In this document: positions 16,075 to 24,721 of the stretch, piece after piece
How positions within the stretch are numbered: position 1 is the stretch's first letter
How the letters are laid out: each line of letters begins with the position of its first letter
Source: Sphingobacterium bovistauri
GTDB taxonomy: Bacteria; Bacteroidota; Bacteroidia; Sphingobacteriales; Sphingobacteriaceae
Assembly: GCF_020295405.1 (NCBI RefSeq)
Contig: NZ_JADEYP010000035.1
Span: 1 to 41,931, forward strand
Direction: 5' to 3'
DNA length: 41,931 bases
Notes under the pieces: model-generated
What the model was told of the DNA's origin: nothing
Seen by the model: only the letters and a program-made list of their open reading frames with translations
Database searches by the model: none
Translations under genes and position numbers: made by a program

Positions 16075-16779
16075 TTAGAATTGATAGTTGAATGAAAGGT
16101 TTGCATTTGATAATGTAGACTGGAATATCGATGTATAAGATTGCTTTGCATCAGTGAGGTCATAATATAATCTGCTGTGATTTATTACAGATGGTATATT
16201 CAATTGAGCTGCAAGTCCATAAAAAATTTTATAAGATAGTCCAAGTCCTAAATCAATTTCATATATATCTATCTTCGTAGTTCCTTTTGATTCATAAAGT
16301 GAGGATGTATAGGTCGGCTCATATCCCATGGTTGCACCTCTTGCTTCATATCTGTTGTTACTTTTTGTGAAAGCAGGTTTGAGCTGTATGAAAACGTTAA
16401 ATTTAGAACAATGTTTCTTTGCGTACAATCTGGAAAAAAAACCAAAGCTATTTAATGATACTGATTGATCATAAGTCTCGTTCTTAGAGAAATCTTCCAT
16501 ACGTTCACTTGAAATTCTATTTCTTTCTTGATTTGAATAGGCATATTCAACTCCCATGCTTAAATGATCATTAAGATAAAAACCAAATATTGGAGCGATT
16601 CTGGCATTTTGCATCTCTTCTTCACTTGAAATTCTAACGTTTTCTGGTGTATTAGATTTTGAACGCTGGTGTTTTCCTCCAAGCTCGACAAATATTTTTG
16701 AGCTTTGAGCATGTGAGAGTGCTGGAAATAGAATGAGCGCTATTCCAATAAGATTTTTTAAAGTAAAGATTTTTGTCAT
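16075..16779 (-). CDS. Outer-membrane beta-barrel protein
   Basis: 234 residues with a signal peptide ending SHAQ. Strand-rich, with many Tyr and Asn, a long charged loop near residues 38-58 and a terminal Phe (LSFNYQF). Typical of porin-like or OprF-like small barrels; no specific function can be named. First gene of a two-gene unit with the barrel protein at 15480-16070; the two are similar in style but not clearly paralogous by eye. Confidence 0.75.
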   Translation of the reverse strand: MTKIFTLKNLIGIALILFPALSHAQSSKIFVELGGKHQRSKSNTPENVRISSEEEMQNARIAPIFGFYLNDHLSMGVEYAYSNQERNRISSERMEDFSKNETYDQSVSLNSFGFFSRLYAKKHCSKFNVFIQLKPAFTKSNNRYEARGATMGYEPTYTSSLYESKGTTKIDIYEIDLGLGLSYKIFYGLAAQLNIPSVINHSRLYYDLTDAKQSYTSIFQSTLSNANLSFNYQF

Positions 16780-16880
16780 ATAGAATTGGTTAAGTTGTTG
16801 TTAATCAGTTTAAATATAGATCATTATTAGATAATTGAATAATTAACATCGATATTCTAACATTATTTAACACGATTAAA

Positions 16881-16909
16881 TAAGCCTGACCATTTTTTGG
16901 TCAGGCTTA
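16881..16909 (-). terminator. Terminator downstream of the DUF1003 gene
   Basis: TAAGCCTGACCA pairs with TGGTCAGGCTTA (12 bp) around five T. It lies about 110 bases after the stop at 17019 and also upstream of the barrel genes, so it separates two minus-strand units. Confidence 0.8.
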
Positions 16910-17018
16910 TACTGAAATATTTTTAGATTTATTTTGTCGTCGAAATGATAATCAAGCTTATTATCTGAAATTTGCTAAGCTTTTAATTTGGTTTTATACT
17001 GAAATTGATGAATTTATT

Positions 17019-17714
17019 CTAACTTCTTTTTTTGATTTCTTTCATTAAATCATCAAGATAATCTGTTTGTACTTCCTGGATTTCTAATAACTTGCGATTT
17101 TGGTTGACAATCAAATGGTCAATTTTTTCACTCAGCAATTTTATTTCTAGTTCTGCTTTTAAGTTTATTTTATAATCTTGTTCCGCTCTAGCTCTATCTT
17201 TTTCTTCTTGTCTATTTTGGCTCATCATAATGATTGGCGCTTGGATAGCTGCTACGCATGAAAGAATAAGGTTAAGAAGTATGAAGGGATAAGGATCGAA
17301 ACCTTTATTTAGTAATACAAAAGCATTTATCAACATCCATATCGTTAGAAAAGACATGAAAATTATAATAAATTTCCAACTGCCCCCGAATGTAGCAACT
17401 TTGTCGGCGATTCTTTGCCCAGTAGTGATGCTTTTATCATTGGTTGTTTCTATGTTTTCGGATAATATGGAATTTGTGTTTATAGCATGTAGGACATCTG
17501 CATCTAATGTGGCTATTTCACCTTTTTCTTGCTCGATTAAAGAAGTTAGGTATTGTCTTCTAAATTGATTTAATTCAGTAATAGAAATATAATCGTCCTT
17601 TGAAATTTCGGGATATAAGTTTTTGATATAATTATAAACGGCATTTCGCAAATCTTTTGACTGTATTTCTTCACCGGAAGGAATATCCTTTTTGTTAATA
17701 AAACTTTGGCTCAT
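17019..17714 (-). CDS. DUF1003 membrane protein
   Basis: 231 residues. The DUF1003 core is clear: a conserved FGGSWKFI start near residue 109, two membrane segments (about 113-133 and 141-162), the FDPYPFILLNLILSCVAAIQ motif, APIIMMSQNRQ and a charged coiled-coil tail (RARAEQDYKINLKAELEIKL). An N-terminal region of about 90 residues precedes it. Function in the family is unknown. It lies 50 bases downstream of the small membrane protein at 17765-18259 and probably shares its transcript. Confidence 0.92.
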   Translation of the reverse strand: MSQSFINKKDIPSGEEIQSKDLRNAVYNYIKNLYPEISKDDYISITELNQFRRQYLTSLIEQEKGEIATLDADVLHAINTNSILSENIETTNDKSITTGQRIADKVATFGGSWKFIIIFMSFLTIWMLINAFVLLNKGFDPYPFILLNLILSCVAAIQAPIIMMSQNRQEEKDRARAEQDYKINLKAELEIKLLSEKIDHLIVNQNRKLLEIQEVQTDYLDDLMKEIKKRS

Positions 17715-17764
17715 AATAAGTTGTTAAGATTATATGTTTATTTAAAATTACTATTAAAACAGAT

Positions 17765-18259
17765 TTATTCTGGGTCTTTTGATTTTAATGCTGAATATAA
17801 AATAACTCCTACAAGACCAAATATTAGTGATGTAGTCGTTAATACGGCCCAAATAGTGTTATTTGGATATAATCCTAATCCTTTGGGTACGATGACATTT
17901 CCCTTATTGTTTAATAGAGATTCTCTTAATTTTAATAATACATTTGATTTTTCTAAACTAGAGCTCGTATTTAACTGTTCTAATTCTTCTAAACTAACTT
18001 TTAAATTGGTATACCAAAATCCAATATCCTCACTTGGGTCGTTCCATAATATGGAAGTATATCCCGAGTTGATATTATTTGATTCCAAATACGTCATTGC
18101 GGTGCGCAATTCAGTAGCCGCTAATTCTATTGAATTGGCATTTGCTGCTCTTTCCAGATATGCAGTCATATTCATTTCTAGATTTTTGCTCAAATAAATT
18201 CTATATCCAACTACGGCGAGGCAAAGGATAACCAAAATTATTGAAAGTTGTTTTTTCAT
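17765..18259 (-). CDS. Small two-helix membrane protein of unknown function
   Basis: 164 residues with a hydrophobic segment at each end (about 5-22 and 135-158). The middle is helical and charged (ERAANANSIELAATELRTAM) and would lie outside the cytoplasm if the first helix is an uncleaved anchor. I do not recognise the family. It precedes the DUF1003 gene on the same strand. A strong hairpin 32 bases before its start may restrict readthrough into it. Confidence 0.65.
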   Translation of the reverse strand: MKKQLSIILVILCLAVVGYRIYLSKNLEMNMTAYLERAANANSIELAATELRTAMTYLESNNINSGYTSILWNDPSEDIGFWYTNLKVSLEELEQLNTSSSLEKSNVLLKLRESLLNNKGNVIVPKGLGLYPNNTIWAVLTTTSLIFGLVGVILYSALKSKDPE

Positions 18260-18290
18260 TTTTTTCTTTAACTATAGGTAAATATAGTAA

Positions 18291-18336
18291 TAATACAAAA
18301 GAAGCTCCGTCAAGTGACGCAGCTTCTTTTGTATTA
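18291..18336. terminator. Strong hairpin before the 164-residue gene
   Basis: TAATACAAAAGAAGCT pairs with AGCTTCTTTTGTATTA (16 bp), with an inner GTCA/TGAC pairing. No protein gene clearly ends into it from either side, so it may terminate an unannotated RNA or control the gene starting at 18259. Confidence 0.75.
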
Positions 18337-18811
18337 ATTTCATTCTGTCATGAAGCGTTGGTATACAGTGTTTTATGAAGTAAGGAGCATGAGATATGTA
18401 TGAGCGCACGACGGTATCATTAAATTGAATGTCATAAATGTAGCAGTATCTCGATTGTAAATTAATTGCTGAATATTGACTTTTGGAAAGATTATCGTTG
18501 CAATTCTCCAAAAATCTACAGAAATACTAATTGGTAATTAAAAAAATATAATGTGCAATTTTAACACAATGTAATATTGAATTGATTTGTGATTGTATTT
18601 AACAATTCCTCCTTAATAATTTTCATTTCACTATTCATTATCCTCTTAAAAGTCAATATATGTTTATCTGTAAAATGATTAACTCGTTGATCTTGTATTG
18701 ATTTAAGGTGCGTAATTATTAAACATCACTAAATCGGCTCGACTTTTGTTGTTTTGGAATAAAAATTTATACTAACTATAAATTATCAATTTTTATTTTA
18801 ACAATCTATCT
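18337..18811. other. Intergenic, no confirmed gene
   Basis: 475 AT-rich bases between divergent genes. A 20-codon minus-strand ORF (18435-18373, MTFNLMIPSCAHTYLMLLTS) lies just upstream of the hairpin at 18291, but I found no antiterminator pairing for it. No tRNA or riboswitch pattern was recognised. Confidence 0.5.
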
Positions 18812-19501
18812 ATGAGAAAAAGCAACAATTTTTTGCTAAGCATTCTATCTTTAATTCTGATCAGTGTATTCACCATGTCCTGTTCAAAAAATGATGACGA
18901 CAGCAATGATGTAATTATTGATCCAGCAGGATCGTATTGGCCTTTTAAAGAAGGGAATTATTGGAATTTTTATGACAATGAGAACGAAGAGGGGATGCAA
19001 TATGAAATATTCCACACGGTGAATTATCAAGGATTGGATTTTCATAGTTCTATTGATCAAGAAAATGATTATAGTTATCCGTTAGCTGTTCGGGAGGAAA
19101 AAGGTGTTTTCAAAATGTATTATGCTCAGCATAATCAAATGGGGGCAGAAATAGGGGCTGGTAACATTACATATTTAAATCTTAATCTCCCAACTAATCA
19201 AGTGTGGAATGAAGAAATGATTTTGAGCTTTAATTCAGTGAGTGGGACCGGTCAAATGATATTTAATCATTCTGGTCGAATCCTAGAAAAAAGTTCTTCT
19301 GAAGTAATAAATGGTAAAAGTTATAAGAACATTATTAAAACCGAACTTGTTCAGAAAGTTACTAACACATTAACAGGAAATATAGTGAATACAAAGTCTG
19401 TTATTTGGCTTGCAAAGGGAATTGGTCCTATTCGTCAAATTGTTGATATTGATGGGTATAAAAATGATTATTTATTAGAATATTATTATTTGAATAAATA
19501 G
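18812..19501 (+). CDS. Lipoprotein of unknown function
   Basis: 229 residues. The signal peptide ends in the lipobox FTMSC, followed by SKNDDDSND, an acidic stretch like the lipoprotein export signal that sends Bacteroidota lipoproteins to the outer surface. The mature part opens WPFKEGNYWNFYDNE and looks like a beta-rich domain of a type common in Bacteroidota lipoproteins; no enzyme motif is visible. Single gene with its own terminator. Confidence 0.8.
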   Translation: MRKSNNFLLSILSLILISVFTMSCSKNDDDSNDVIIDPAGSYWPFKEGNYWNFYDNENEEGMQYEIFHTVNYQGLDFHSSIDQENDYSYPLAVREEKGVFKMYYAQHNQMGAEIGAGNITYLNLNLPTNQVWNEEMILSFNSVSGTGQMIFNHSGRILEKSSSEVINGKSYKNIIKTELVQKVTNTLTGNIVNTKSVIWLAKGIGPIRQIVDIDGYKNDYLLEYYYLNK

Positions 19502-19510
19502 ATTTAAGAA

Positions 19511-19538
19511 TAAGGGCTTACCATCTGGTAAGCCCTTA
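19511..19538. terminator. Terminator after the lipoprotein gene
   Basis: TAAGGGCTTACCA pairs with TGGTAAGCCCTTA (13 bp) around TC. It may serve both flanking convergent genes. Confidence 0.85.
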
Positions 19539-19613
19539 TATGATGTTCTAATCTAGTATCGGAGCTTTGTAAAGTTTGTTTTAGCTATACTAAATATTTG
19601 CTTTTGCAATTTT

Positions 19614-20336
19614 TTACAACTCTCTTATTTTTATATTTCGGAAAGAAACTCCACGTGACCAATCTTGCAGTGCAATATGCCCCTTAGTGTATTTGCCAAA
19701 ATGTGGGTAATTTTTAAAATTTGATTTGAGTACTAATGATTTCCAGTCGTTACTATTAAAATCCATTATAGCTGTCTGCTGGTCATTAAGGTAAAACATT
19801 ATTTGCCCATCTTTTTGAATAATTCTAGATTCGTTCCATTCTCCCCGCAACTTTGTACGAGCAGAATTTAATTGTGGTGTGAAATTATATAGACATCCAG
19901 ATTTTTTAAGCGGTAGATTAAAGTCCATATGTGTGTCCTCTAAGAGTTGGTATTCTGGACCTGAGAAGTAAGTTTGTGCAATTGTAGTATCCTCTTTTAC
20001 ATTGATAAATACGCCACTGTTACCTTCTTTTTCTAACTGCCATTCAAATTTCAGTTCAAAGTTTTCGTATTCGTTATCTGAAACAAGGTCAATTCTATTT
20101 TCTTCACTATTTGGATCGCAATATAATATACCATTGCCAACTACCCATGCTGATTTATGCCCGACTTCATTATATAAATGCCAGCCCTGTAGATTTTTTC
20201 CATTGAAAAGTAATTTCCAACCTTCCTTTTGTTCTTGTTCGGACAGTGTATTCGGCTTTGTATTATCTGGAGTACAGTTAGAAAAAAGCAATAAAGTACA
20301 TATGAAACAAAATGTTTTGCAAATGGTTATTCTCAT
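19614..20336 (-). CDS. DUF1080 lipoprotein (3-keto-disaccharide hydrolase family)
   Basis: 240 residues. Lipobox LLFSNC after a short signal. The domain opens GWKLLFNGKNLQGWHLYNE, which is the DUF1080 signature, and continues with FELKFEWQLEKEGNSGVFIN, GPEYQLLED and GHIALQDWSRGVSFRNIKIREL, a concanavalin-like jelly roll. Members cleave 3-keto sugars made by glycoside oxidation or otherwise handle glycosides; the substrate here is unknown. It follows the dehydrogenase gene by 28 bases and PolX before that, so all three may be co-transcribed. Confidence 0.9.
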   Translation of the reverse strand: MRITICKTFCFICTLLLFSNCTPDNTKPNTLSEQEQKEGWKLLFNGKNLQGWHLYNEVGHKSAWVVGNGILYCDPNSEENRIDLVSDNEYENFELKFEWQLEKEGNSGVFINVKEDTTIAQTYFSGPEYQLLEDTHMDFNLPLKKSGCLYNFTPQLNSARTKLRGEWNESRIIQKDGQIMFYLNDQQTAIMDFNSNDWKSLVLKSNFKNYPHFGKYTKGHIALQDWSRGVSFRNIKIREL

Positions 20337-20364
20337 AACTTATACAGTTTTTGATTTATAGTAG

Positions 20365-21336
20365 TTAATAAATTTCCTTATTTACAATTTGCATCATTGG
20401 TTTTCCGTTTTTTGCGGCGATGAGGTTATTTGCAGCCATAATTGCCATTTGTGTACGGGTTTCTATGGTTGCAGAACCAATATGTGGTAATACACATACA
20501 CTTGGTAATTGTAGTAATGGATTATTTGGAGACATTGGTTCAGGATCGGAGACATCTAATCCAGCTCCCCAAATTTCACCCTTTTTCAATGCTTCATACA
20601 AATCTGTTTCATTTACTACCTTACCACGTGCCGTATTGATGAGAATGGCAGATTTTTTCATGCGATTGAAAACGTCTTTATTAAATCGGTCTTGTGTTTC
20701 TGAAGAAAGGTTAGTGTGTAATGATATGACATCAGATTGCGTTAATAAATCGTCGAAATTGACATATTTAGCATTTACAAGCTGCTCCGCCTCTAGGTTA
20801 CGATTTCGGTTATAATAAATGATATTCATATTATAAGCGGCCTGCGCTTTTTTAGCTAGTTCAAGACCAATTCGACCTAGTCCATATATTCCTAACGTTT
20901 TACCATTGAGTTCAATACCTAAGTCTTGCATAAATTCAAAGTCTTTCCATTTGCCCTCTCGGACTTCATTCGCGCGATAAAAAGCTTTTCTCGAAACGGC
21001 TAACATCAGTAAAAACGCAACATCAGCCGTTGCTCCACTCAATATTCCTGGTGTATTTGAAACAGGAATTCCGAGAGAGGTTGCACTTGCTAAATCAATG
21101 TGATCATACCCTACAGATGCTAGGGCAATGCCTTTGAGATGCTTACATGATTCTAAGAAATATTTATCTAAGTCGGCATGCCCCACGTTTAGTAATAAAT
21201 CAGCTTGCTTACATTCTTCGATTAATTCTTGTTGGCTAAGGTGTTTGTTGTCACTGTTTATACGAACTTCTAAGCCATATTCTTTCAATACATCTAATGC
21301 AGTAGTTGGAATATTACGTGATATATATACTTTCAT
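20365..21336 (-). CDS. D-2-hydroxyacid dehydrogenase (GhrB-like)
   Basis: 323 residues. NAD(P)-dependent reduction of 2-keto acids such as glyoxylate or hydroxypyruvate is the family activity. The nucleotide-binding loop GLGRIG is at 152-157. The catalytic triad is Arg237 (NTARGKVVNE), Glu266 (DVSDPEP) and His285 (LPHIGSAT). The substrate loop SVGYDHIDLASATSLGIPVSNTPG fits glyoxylate/hydroxypyruvate reductases better than phosphoglycerate dehydrogenase, and there is no ACT domain. It starts 18 bases after the PolX stop. Confidence 0.92.
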   Translation of the reverse strand: MKVYISRNIPTTALDVLKEYGLEVRINSDNKHLSQQELIEECKQADLLLNVGHADLDKYFLESCKHLKGIALASVGYDHIDLASATSLGIPVSNTPGILSGATADVAFLLMLAVSRKAFYRANEVREGKWKDFEFMQDLGIELNGKTLGIYGLGRIGLELAKKAQAAYNMNIIYYNRNRNLEAEQLVNAKYVNFDDLLTQSDVISLHTNLSSETQDRFNKDVFNRMKKSAILINTARGKVVNETDLYEALKKGEIWGAGLDVSDPEPMSPNNPLLQLPSVCVLPHIGSATIETRTQMAIMAANNLIAAKNGKPMMQIVNKEIY

Positions 21337-21354
21337 AATGATTCGAAAAATGAG

Positions 21355-23016
21355 TTATTTTTTACTGTTGAAATACGATGTGATCTGTTCCAAAGAAAAT
21401 GCATTTAAACATTTATCTAATGACAATCCTCCTTTACGACCTACGAAAACACCATATTGCATATCCAGTAAACCTTCTGTACGGTGTGCGTCAGGATTAA
21501 TAGACAATAGTACTCCTTTTTCTAACGCGTATCTATGCCATCGCCAATCTAAGTCAAGACGTAATGGATTTGCATTAATCTCAATAACAACTTTATTTGC
21601 CGCACACGCATCAATTATTTTTTTGAAATCCAATGGATATCCAGCTCTAGACAGTAATAGACGACCTGTTGGATGTCCTAAAATTGTTGTGTATGGATTT
21701 TCAATGGCTTTTAGTAATCGAGCTGTCGCTTTTTCTTCGTCCATTTTTAAGTTGCTATGTACTGAAGCGACTACGAAATCAAATTTAGATAAAATCTCAT
21801 CTGAATAATCTAAAGAGCCATCAGATAAGATATCTGATTCAATTCCTTTGAAAATTTTAAAAGGAGCTAATTGGCTGTTTAAATTTTCTATATCAGCCCA
21901 CTGTTGTTCTAATCTTTCTACACTTAAGCCATTTGCGTAAACAGCAGTTTTGGAGTGGTCACAAATCCCAAGGTATTCTAAACCTAATTCCTCTTTAGAG
22001 TAACGAGCCATTTCTGCTAATGAATGGACACCATCAGAATAAGTAGTGTGATTGTGTAAAGTTCCTTTTAAGTCTTCGTAAGTAATTAGTTGTGGCAACT
22101 TGTTTTGCTTGGCTAAATCAACCTCATCTAAACCTTCACGCAATTCAGGTTCAATATAGGCTAAGCCTAATTTTTTATAAATCTCATTTTCATCTGTTCC
22201 ATGAGGAATCTCGTTCACGATGCTTGTTAATAGTTCAATATGCGTGCTTGAACCTGTTGTTATTAATAGGTCTTTTGCAAAGTTTTCAGTCGAACTGTAT
22301 ACTATAAATGGACAAGCATTTTCGTCAGTAAATGATATTTTGTTGTCTATTGTTTGAATTTGTGATTCGAATTTTAAACTCCCAATAGCCTCTTCCAAAA
22401 TACTTGTAGGAGCATCGGAAATCAACTCAACTTGCTGTAATACTTCACATTTTCTACGAAATTCACCTGTAAAACTTAATTGATTTGCATGCAAGATATT
22501 TTGTAAACTACTAAAGATCTTATCCGCAAAAGGCAATACTTTGGCATATAAAAACCAACCTTGATTATCCATTGCAAATTCAATAGATTTTTTGATGTCT
22601 TCTTGGGTTTTTAGACCGAATCCTTTTGCTTCGATTAGACGATTCTCATTGCAGGCGTAGTATAATTCACCCACTGATTCTATTTCCAAATCATTCCAGA
22701 TAATTTGAACTTTCTTGGGGCCAAGGCCTTTTATTTTAAGCATTTCTATAATACCAACAGGAGTCTTAGCTATCAATTCGTCAAGTTCAGGAAATGAACC
22801 TGTTGTAATCACTTGCTTGATTTTTTCGGCAGTACTTTTACCTATTCCTTGTTGGGCACTTAATTCTTCTAAAGATGCATTATCAGCAGAAAAAGGCAGT
22901 TTATCTATTTTGAACGAGGCACTTGCCATAGCCTTGGTACGGAATGGATTTTCATTATATAATTCCATTAGTTGTCCACAAAGTTTGAATGCGCGTGCTA
23001 TCGTTTTATTATCCAT
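21355..23016 (-). CDS. polX: PolX-type protein: helix-hairpin-helix, altered polymerase palm, PHP phosphoesterase
   Basis: 553 residues from the ATG at 23016 (MDNKTIARAFKLCGQLMELY); an in-frame ATG at 23082 adds an unlike extension. Domains: 8-kDa/HhH region with QQGIGKSTAEKI (55-66) and KIKGLGPKKVQIIW, palm about 180-310, PHP domain 315-553. PHP metal residues are present: His321, His323, Asp328, Asp353-His354, Glu393, His420, His448, Asp509-His511. The palm is odd: where family X polymerases have GSxRR...GDxD, this reads TGEFRRKCEVLQQVELI, so the two catalytic Asp are Gln195 and Glu197. Nuclease or phosphoesterase activity looks intact, polymerase activity doubtful. First gene of a likely three-gene unit. 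Confidence 0.92.
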   Translation of the reverse strand: MDNKTIARAFKLCGQLMELYNENPFRTKAMASASFKIDKLPFSADNASLEELSAQQGIGKSTAEKIKQVITTGSFPELDELIAKTPVGIIEMLKIKGLGPKKVQIIWNDLEIESVGELYYACNENRLIEAKGFGLKTQEDIKKSIEFAMDNQGWFLYAKVLPFADKIFSSLQNILHANQLSFTGEFRRKCEVLQQVELISDAPTSILEEAIGSLKFESQIQTIDNKISFTDENACPFIVYSSTENFAKDLLITTGSSTHIELLTSIVNEIPHGTDENEIYKKLGLAYIEPELREGLDEVDLAKQNKLPQLITYEDLKGTLHNHTTYSDGVHSLAEMARYSKEELGLEYLGICDHSKTAVYANGLSVERLEQQWADIENLNSQLAPFKIFKGIESDILSDGSLDYSDEILSKFDFVVASVHSNLKMDEEKATARLLKAIENPYTTILGHPTGRLLLSRAGYPLDFKKIIDACAANKVVIEINANPLRLDLDWRWHRYALEKGVLLSINPDAHRTEGLLDMQYGVFVGRKGGLSLDKCLNAFSLEQITSYFNSKK

Positions 23017-23050
23017 GATATAATTAATTTTATTATCAAAAGTACTAAAT

Positions 23051-23084
23051 AAAAAAATGTCGACAATTTTCATTGTCGACATTT
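23051..23084 (-). terminator. Terminator of ndh
   Basis: AAATGTCGACAAT pairs with ATTGTCGACATTT (13 bp) around a 4-base loop; on the minus strand it ends in a T-run. It lies 27 bases after the ndh stop and overlaps only the rejected N-terminal extension of PolX. Confidence 0.88.
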
Positions 23085-23111
23085 CTTCGTATTGTTTGTT
23101 TTAGTATAGGA

Positions 23112-24422
23112 CTAAAGTTGTGTTTGAGGTTTTTCTCTGTCTGCAGGACGTTCGTATTTGTCCACGATAAGACGTACCCCAGAGTTTTTAGTAAGAAATT
23201 TGATTGCCCAGTTTACAAATGTTACCATTTTATTTCGGAAACCAAATATTGACATCAAGTGAACGAACATCCAAGCTAACCAAGCTATGAACCCGTTAAG
23301 GTGTAGTTTTCCTAAATCAACAACAGCTCTATTACGACCTATCGTAGCCATAGAACCTTTGTCAAAATATTTGAAATTTTCTGTATTTGGCTTGTTAGAA
23401 AGAATATTAATTATGTGTTTAGCTACATAAGTGCCTTGCTGCTGTGCTGCAGGAGCTACACCAGGAAGACCTCTAGGTGTTTCTTCTGTAATCATAGCCG
23501 CTACGTCACCAATCGCATAGACACATTCCATACCCTCTACCTGACATTGACCATTCGTACGGATACGATTTCCTCTTTCAATAATAGAAGCGTCTATTCC
23601 CTCTGGAAATTGACCTTTTACGCCGGCACCCCATATAACAGTTTTAGTATTGATGCTTTCACCATTGTTAAATGTAATAGTATCACCATCATAACCCGTA
23701 ACCTGTGTGTTTGTTAATACAGTTACACCTAATTCTTTTAGATATCTTTCTGAATCACGAGAAGATTTTTCAGAAAGAGCTCCTAGTATTTTGCCCGTTC
23801 CTTCTACTAAGTAGACTTTCATCTCGTTAACAGAAAGTTCAGGATAATCTTTTTTCAAAACGTGTAATTGAATTTCGGCTATAGCACCAGATAATTCAAC
23901 TCCAGTAGGGCCACCACCTACGATTACAAAATTTAAATATGGAGCACGGTCTGAAGCATTTTTTAATAGCACTGCTTTTTCAAGATTTTGCAGCACATAA
24001 CTTCTAATATCAAGTGCTTCTTGAATGCTCTTCATAGGCAGCGAGTTTTTTTCAACTTCCTTATTGCCGAAGAAGTTACTTGTTGCTCCAGAAGCCACGA
24101 CAAGATAATCGTAGTCATATATTCCTACAGAGGTATGAACTTCTTTTTTGTTGTTATCAATACTTAAAACATCCGCTAGACGAAATTTAAAATTTTGTTG
24201 ATTTTTAAACATCTTGCGAATAGGGAAGGAGATCGAGTCTGCAGCAAGAGTACCTGTAGCTACTTGGTACATAAGAGGTTGGAAAGTGTGGAAGTTGTTG
24301 CGGTCGATTAATAAAACCTCAACTTCTTTATCTTTTAATTTTCTTGCTATTTCGACACCACCAAAACCACCACCTATAATGATAACACGCGGGAAAGAAC
24401 GTTCAGAACGATTTAATAACAT
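23112..24422 (-). CDS. ndh: Type II NADH dehydrogenase (single-subunit)
   Basis: 436 residues. Two Rossmann folds: FAD loop VIIIGGGFGGVEIARKL at 13-29 and NADH loop VIVGGGPTGVELSG near 165-178, plus the second FAD contact YAIGDVA and the quinone-site AAQQQGTYVAKHI. The C-terminal part has a hydrophobic or amphipathic stretch (LNGFIAWLAWMFVHLMSIFG) that anchors the enzyme to the inner membrane. It passes electrons from NADH to quinone without pumping protons. Monocistronic, with its own terminator. Confidence 0.93.
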   Translation of the reverse strand: MLLNRSERSFPRVIIIGGGFGGVEIARKLKDKEVEVLLIDRNNFHTFQPLMYQVATGTLAADSISFPIRKMFKNQQNFKFRLADVLSIDNNKKEVHTSVGIYDYDYLVVASGATSNFFGNKEVEKNSLPMKSIQEALDIRSYVLQNLEKAVLLKNASDRAPYLNFVIVGGGPTGVELSGAIAEIQLHVLKKDYPELSVNEMKVYLVEGTGKILGALSEKSSRDSERYLKELGVTVLTNTQVTGYDGDTITFNNGESINTKTVIWGAGVKGQFPEGIDASIIERGNRIRTNGQCQVEGMECVYAIGDVAAMITEETPRGLPGVAPAAQQQGTYVAKHIINILSNKPNTENFKYFDKGSMATIGRNRAVVDLGKLHLNGFIAWLAWMFVHLMSIFGFRNKMVTFVNWAIKFLTKNSGVRLIVDKYERPADREKPQTQL

Positions 24423-24688
24423 ATCGCTAGTTTGTTTGTTTTCTGTGAAAATTGAAATGCAAATATCTTAAAAAAATAACACATTTCAATATTAATTTAT
24501 TAATAGTTTCTATTTCTTATTGCATAAAAAATAGTTTTTTGCCCATTTAAACGTATTTATGGTTGTTTATGCAAATACAACTTAGTGTAATTTATACACA
24601 TTCTATATTGGGACAATGTGTTTTGTCAAAGGTTTAATAAAATTATTAACAAAAGATTAACTTTTTTAAACTGAAGAGTAAAGAAAAG

Positions 24689-24712
24689 AAACGCCCTTTA
24701 TGAAGAGCGTTT
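24689..24712 (-). terminator. Terminator of the desaturase gene
   Basis: AAACGC pairs with GCGTTT and CTT with AAG, with one mismatch between, around a 4-base loop, just after the stop at 24722. Confidence 0.7.
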
Positions 24713-24721
24713 TACTATTTT

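Noticed and set aside
18272..18511. 79-codon minus-strand ORF across the strong hairpin.
   Set aside because: It encodes low-complexity residues, reads through a 16-bp terminator and has no family features.
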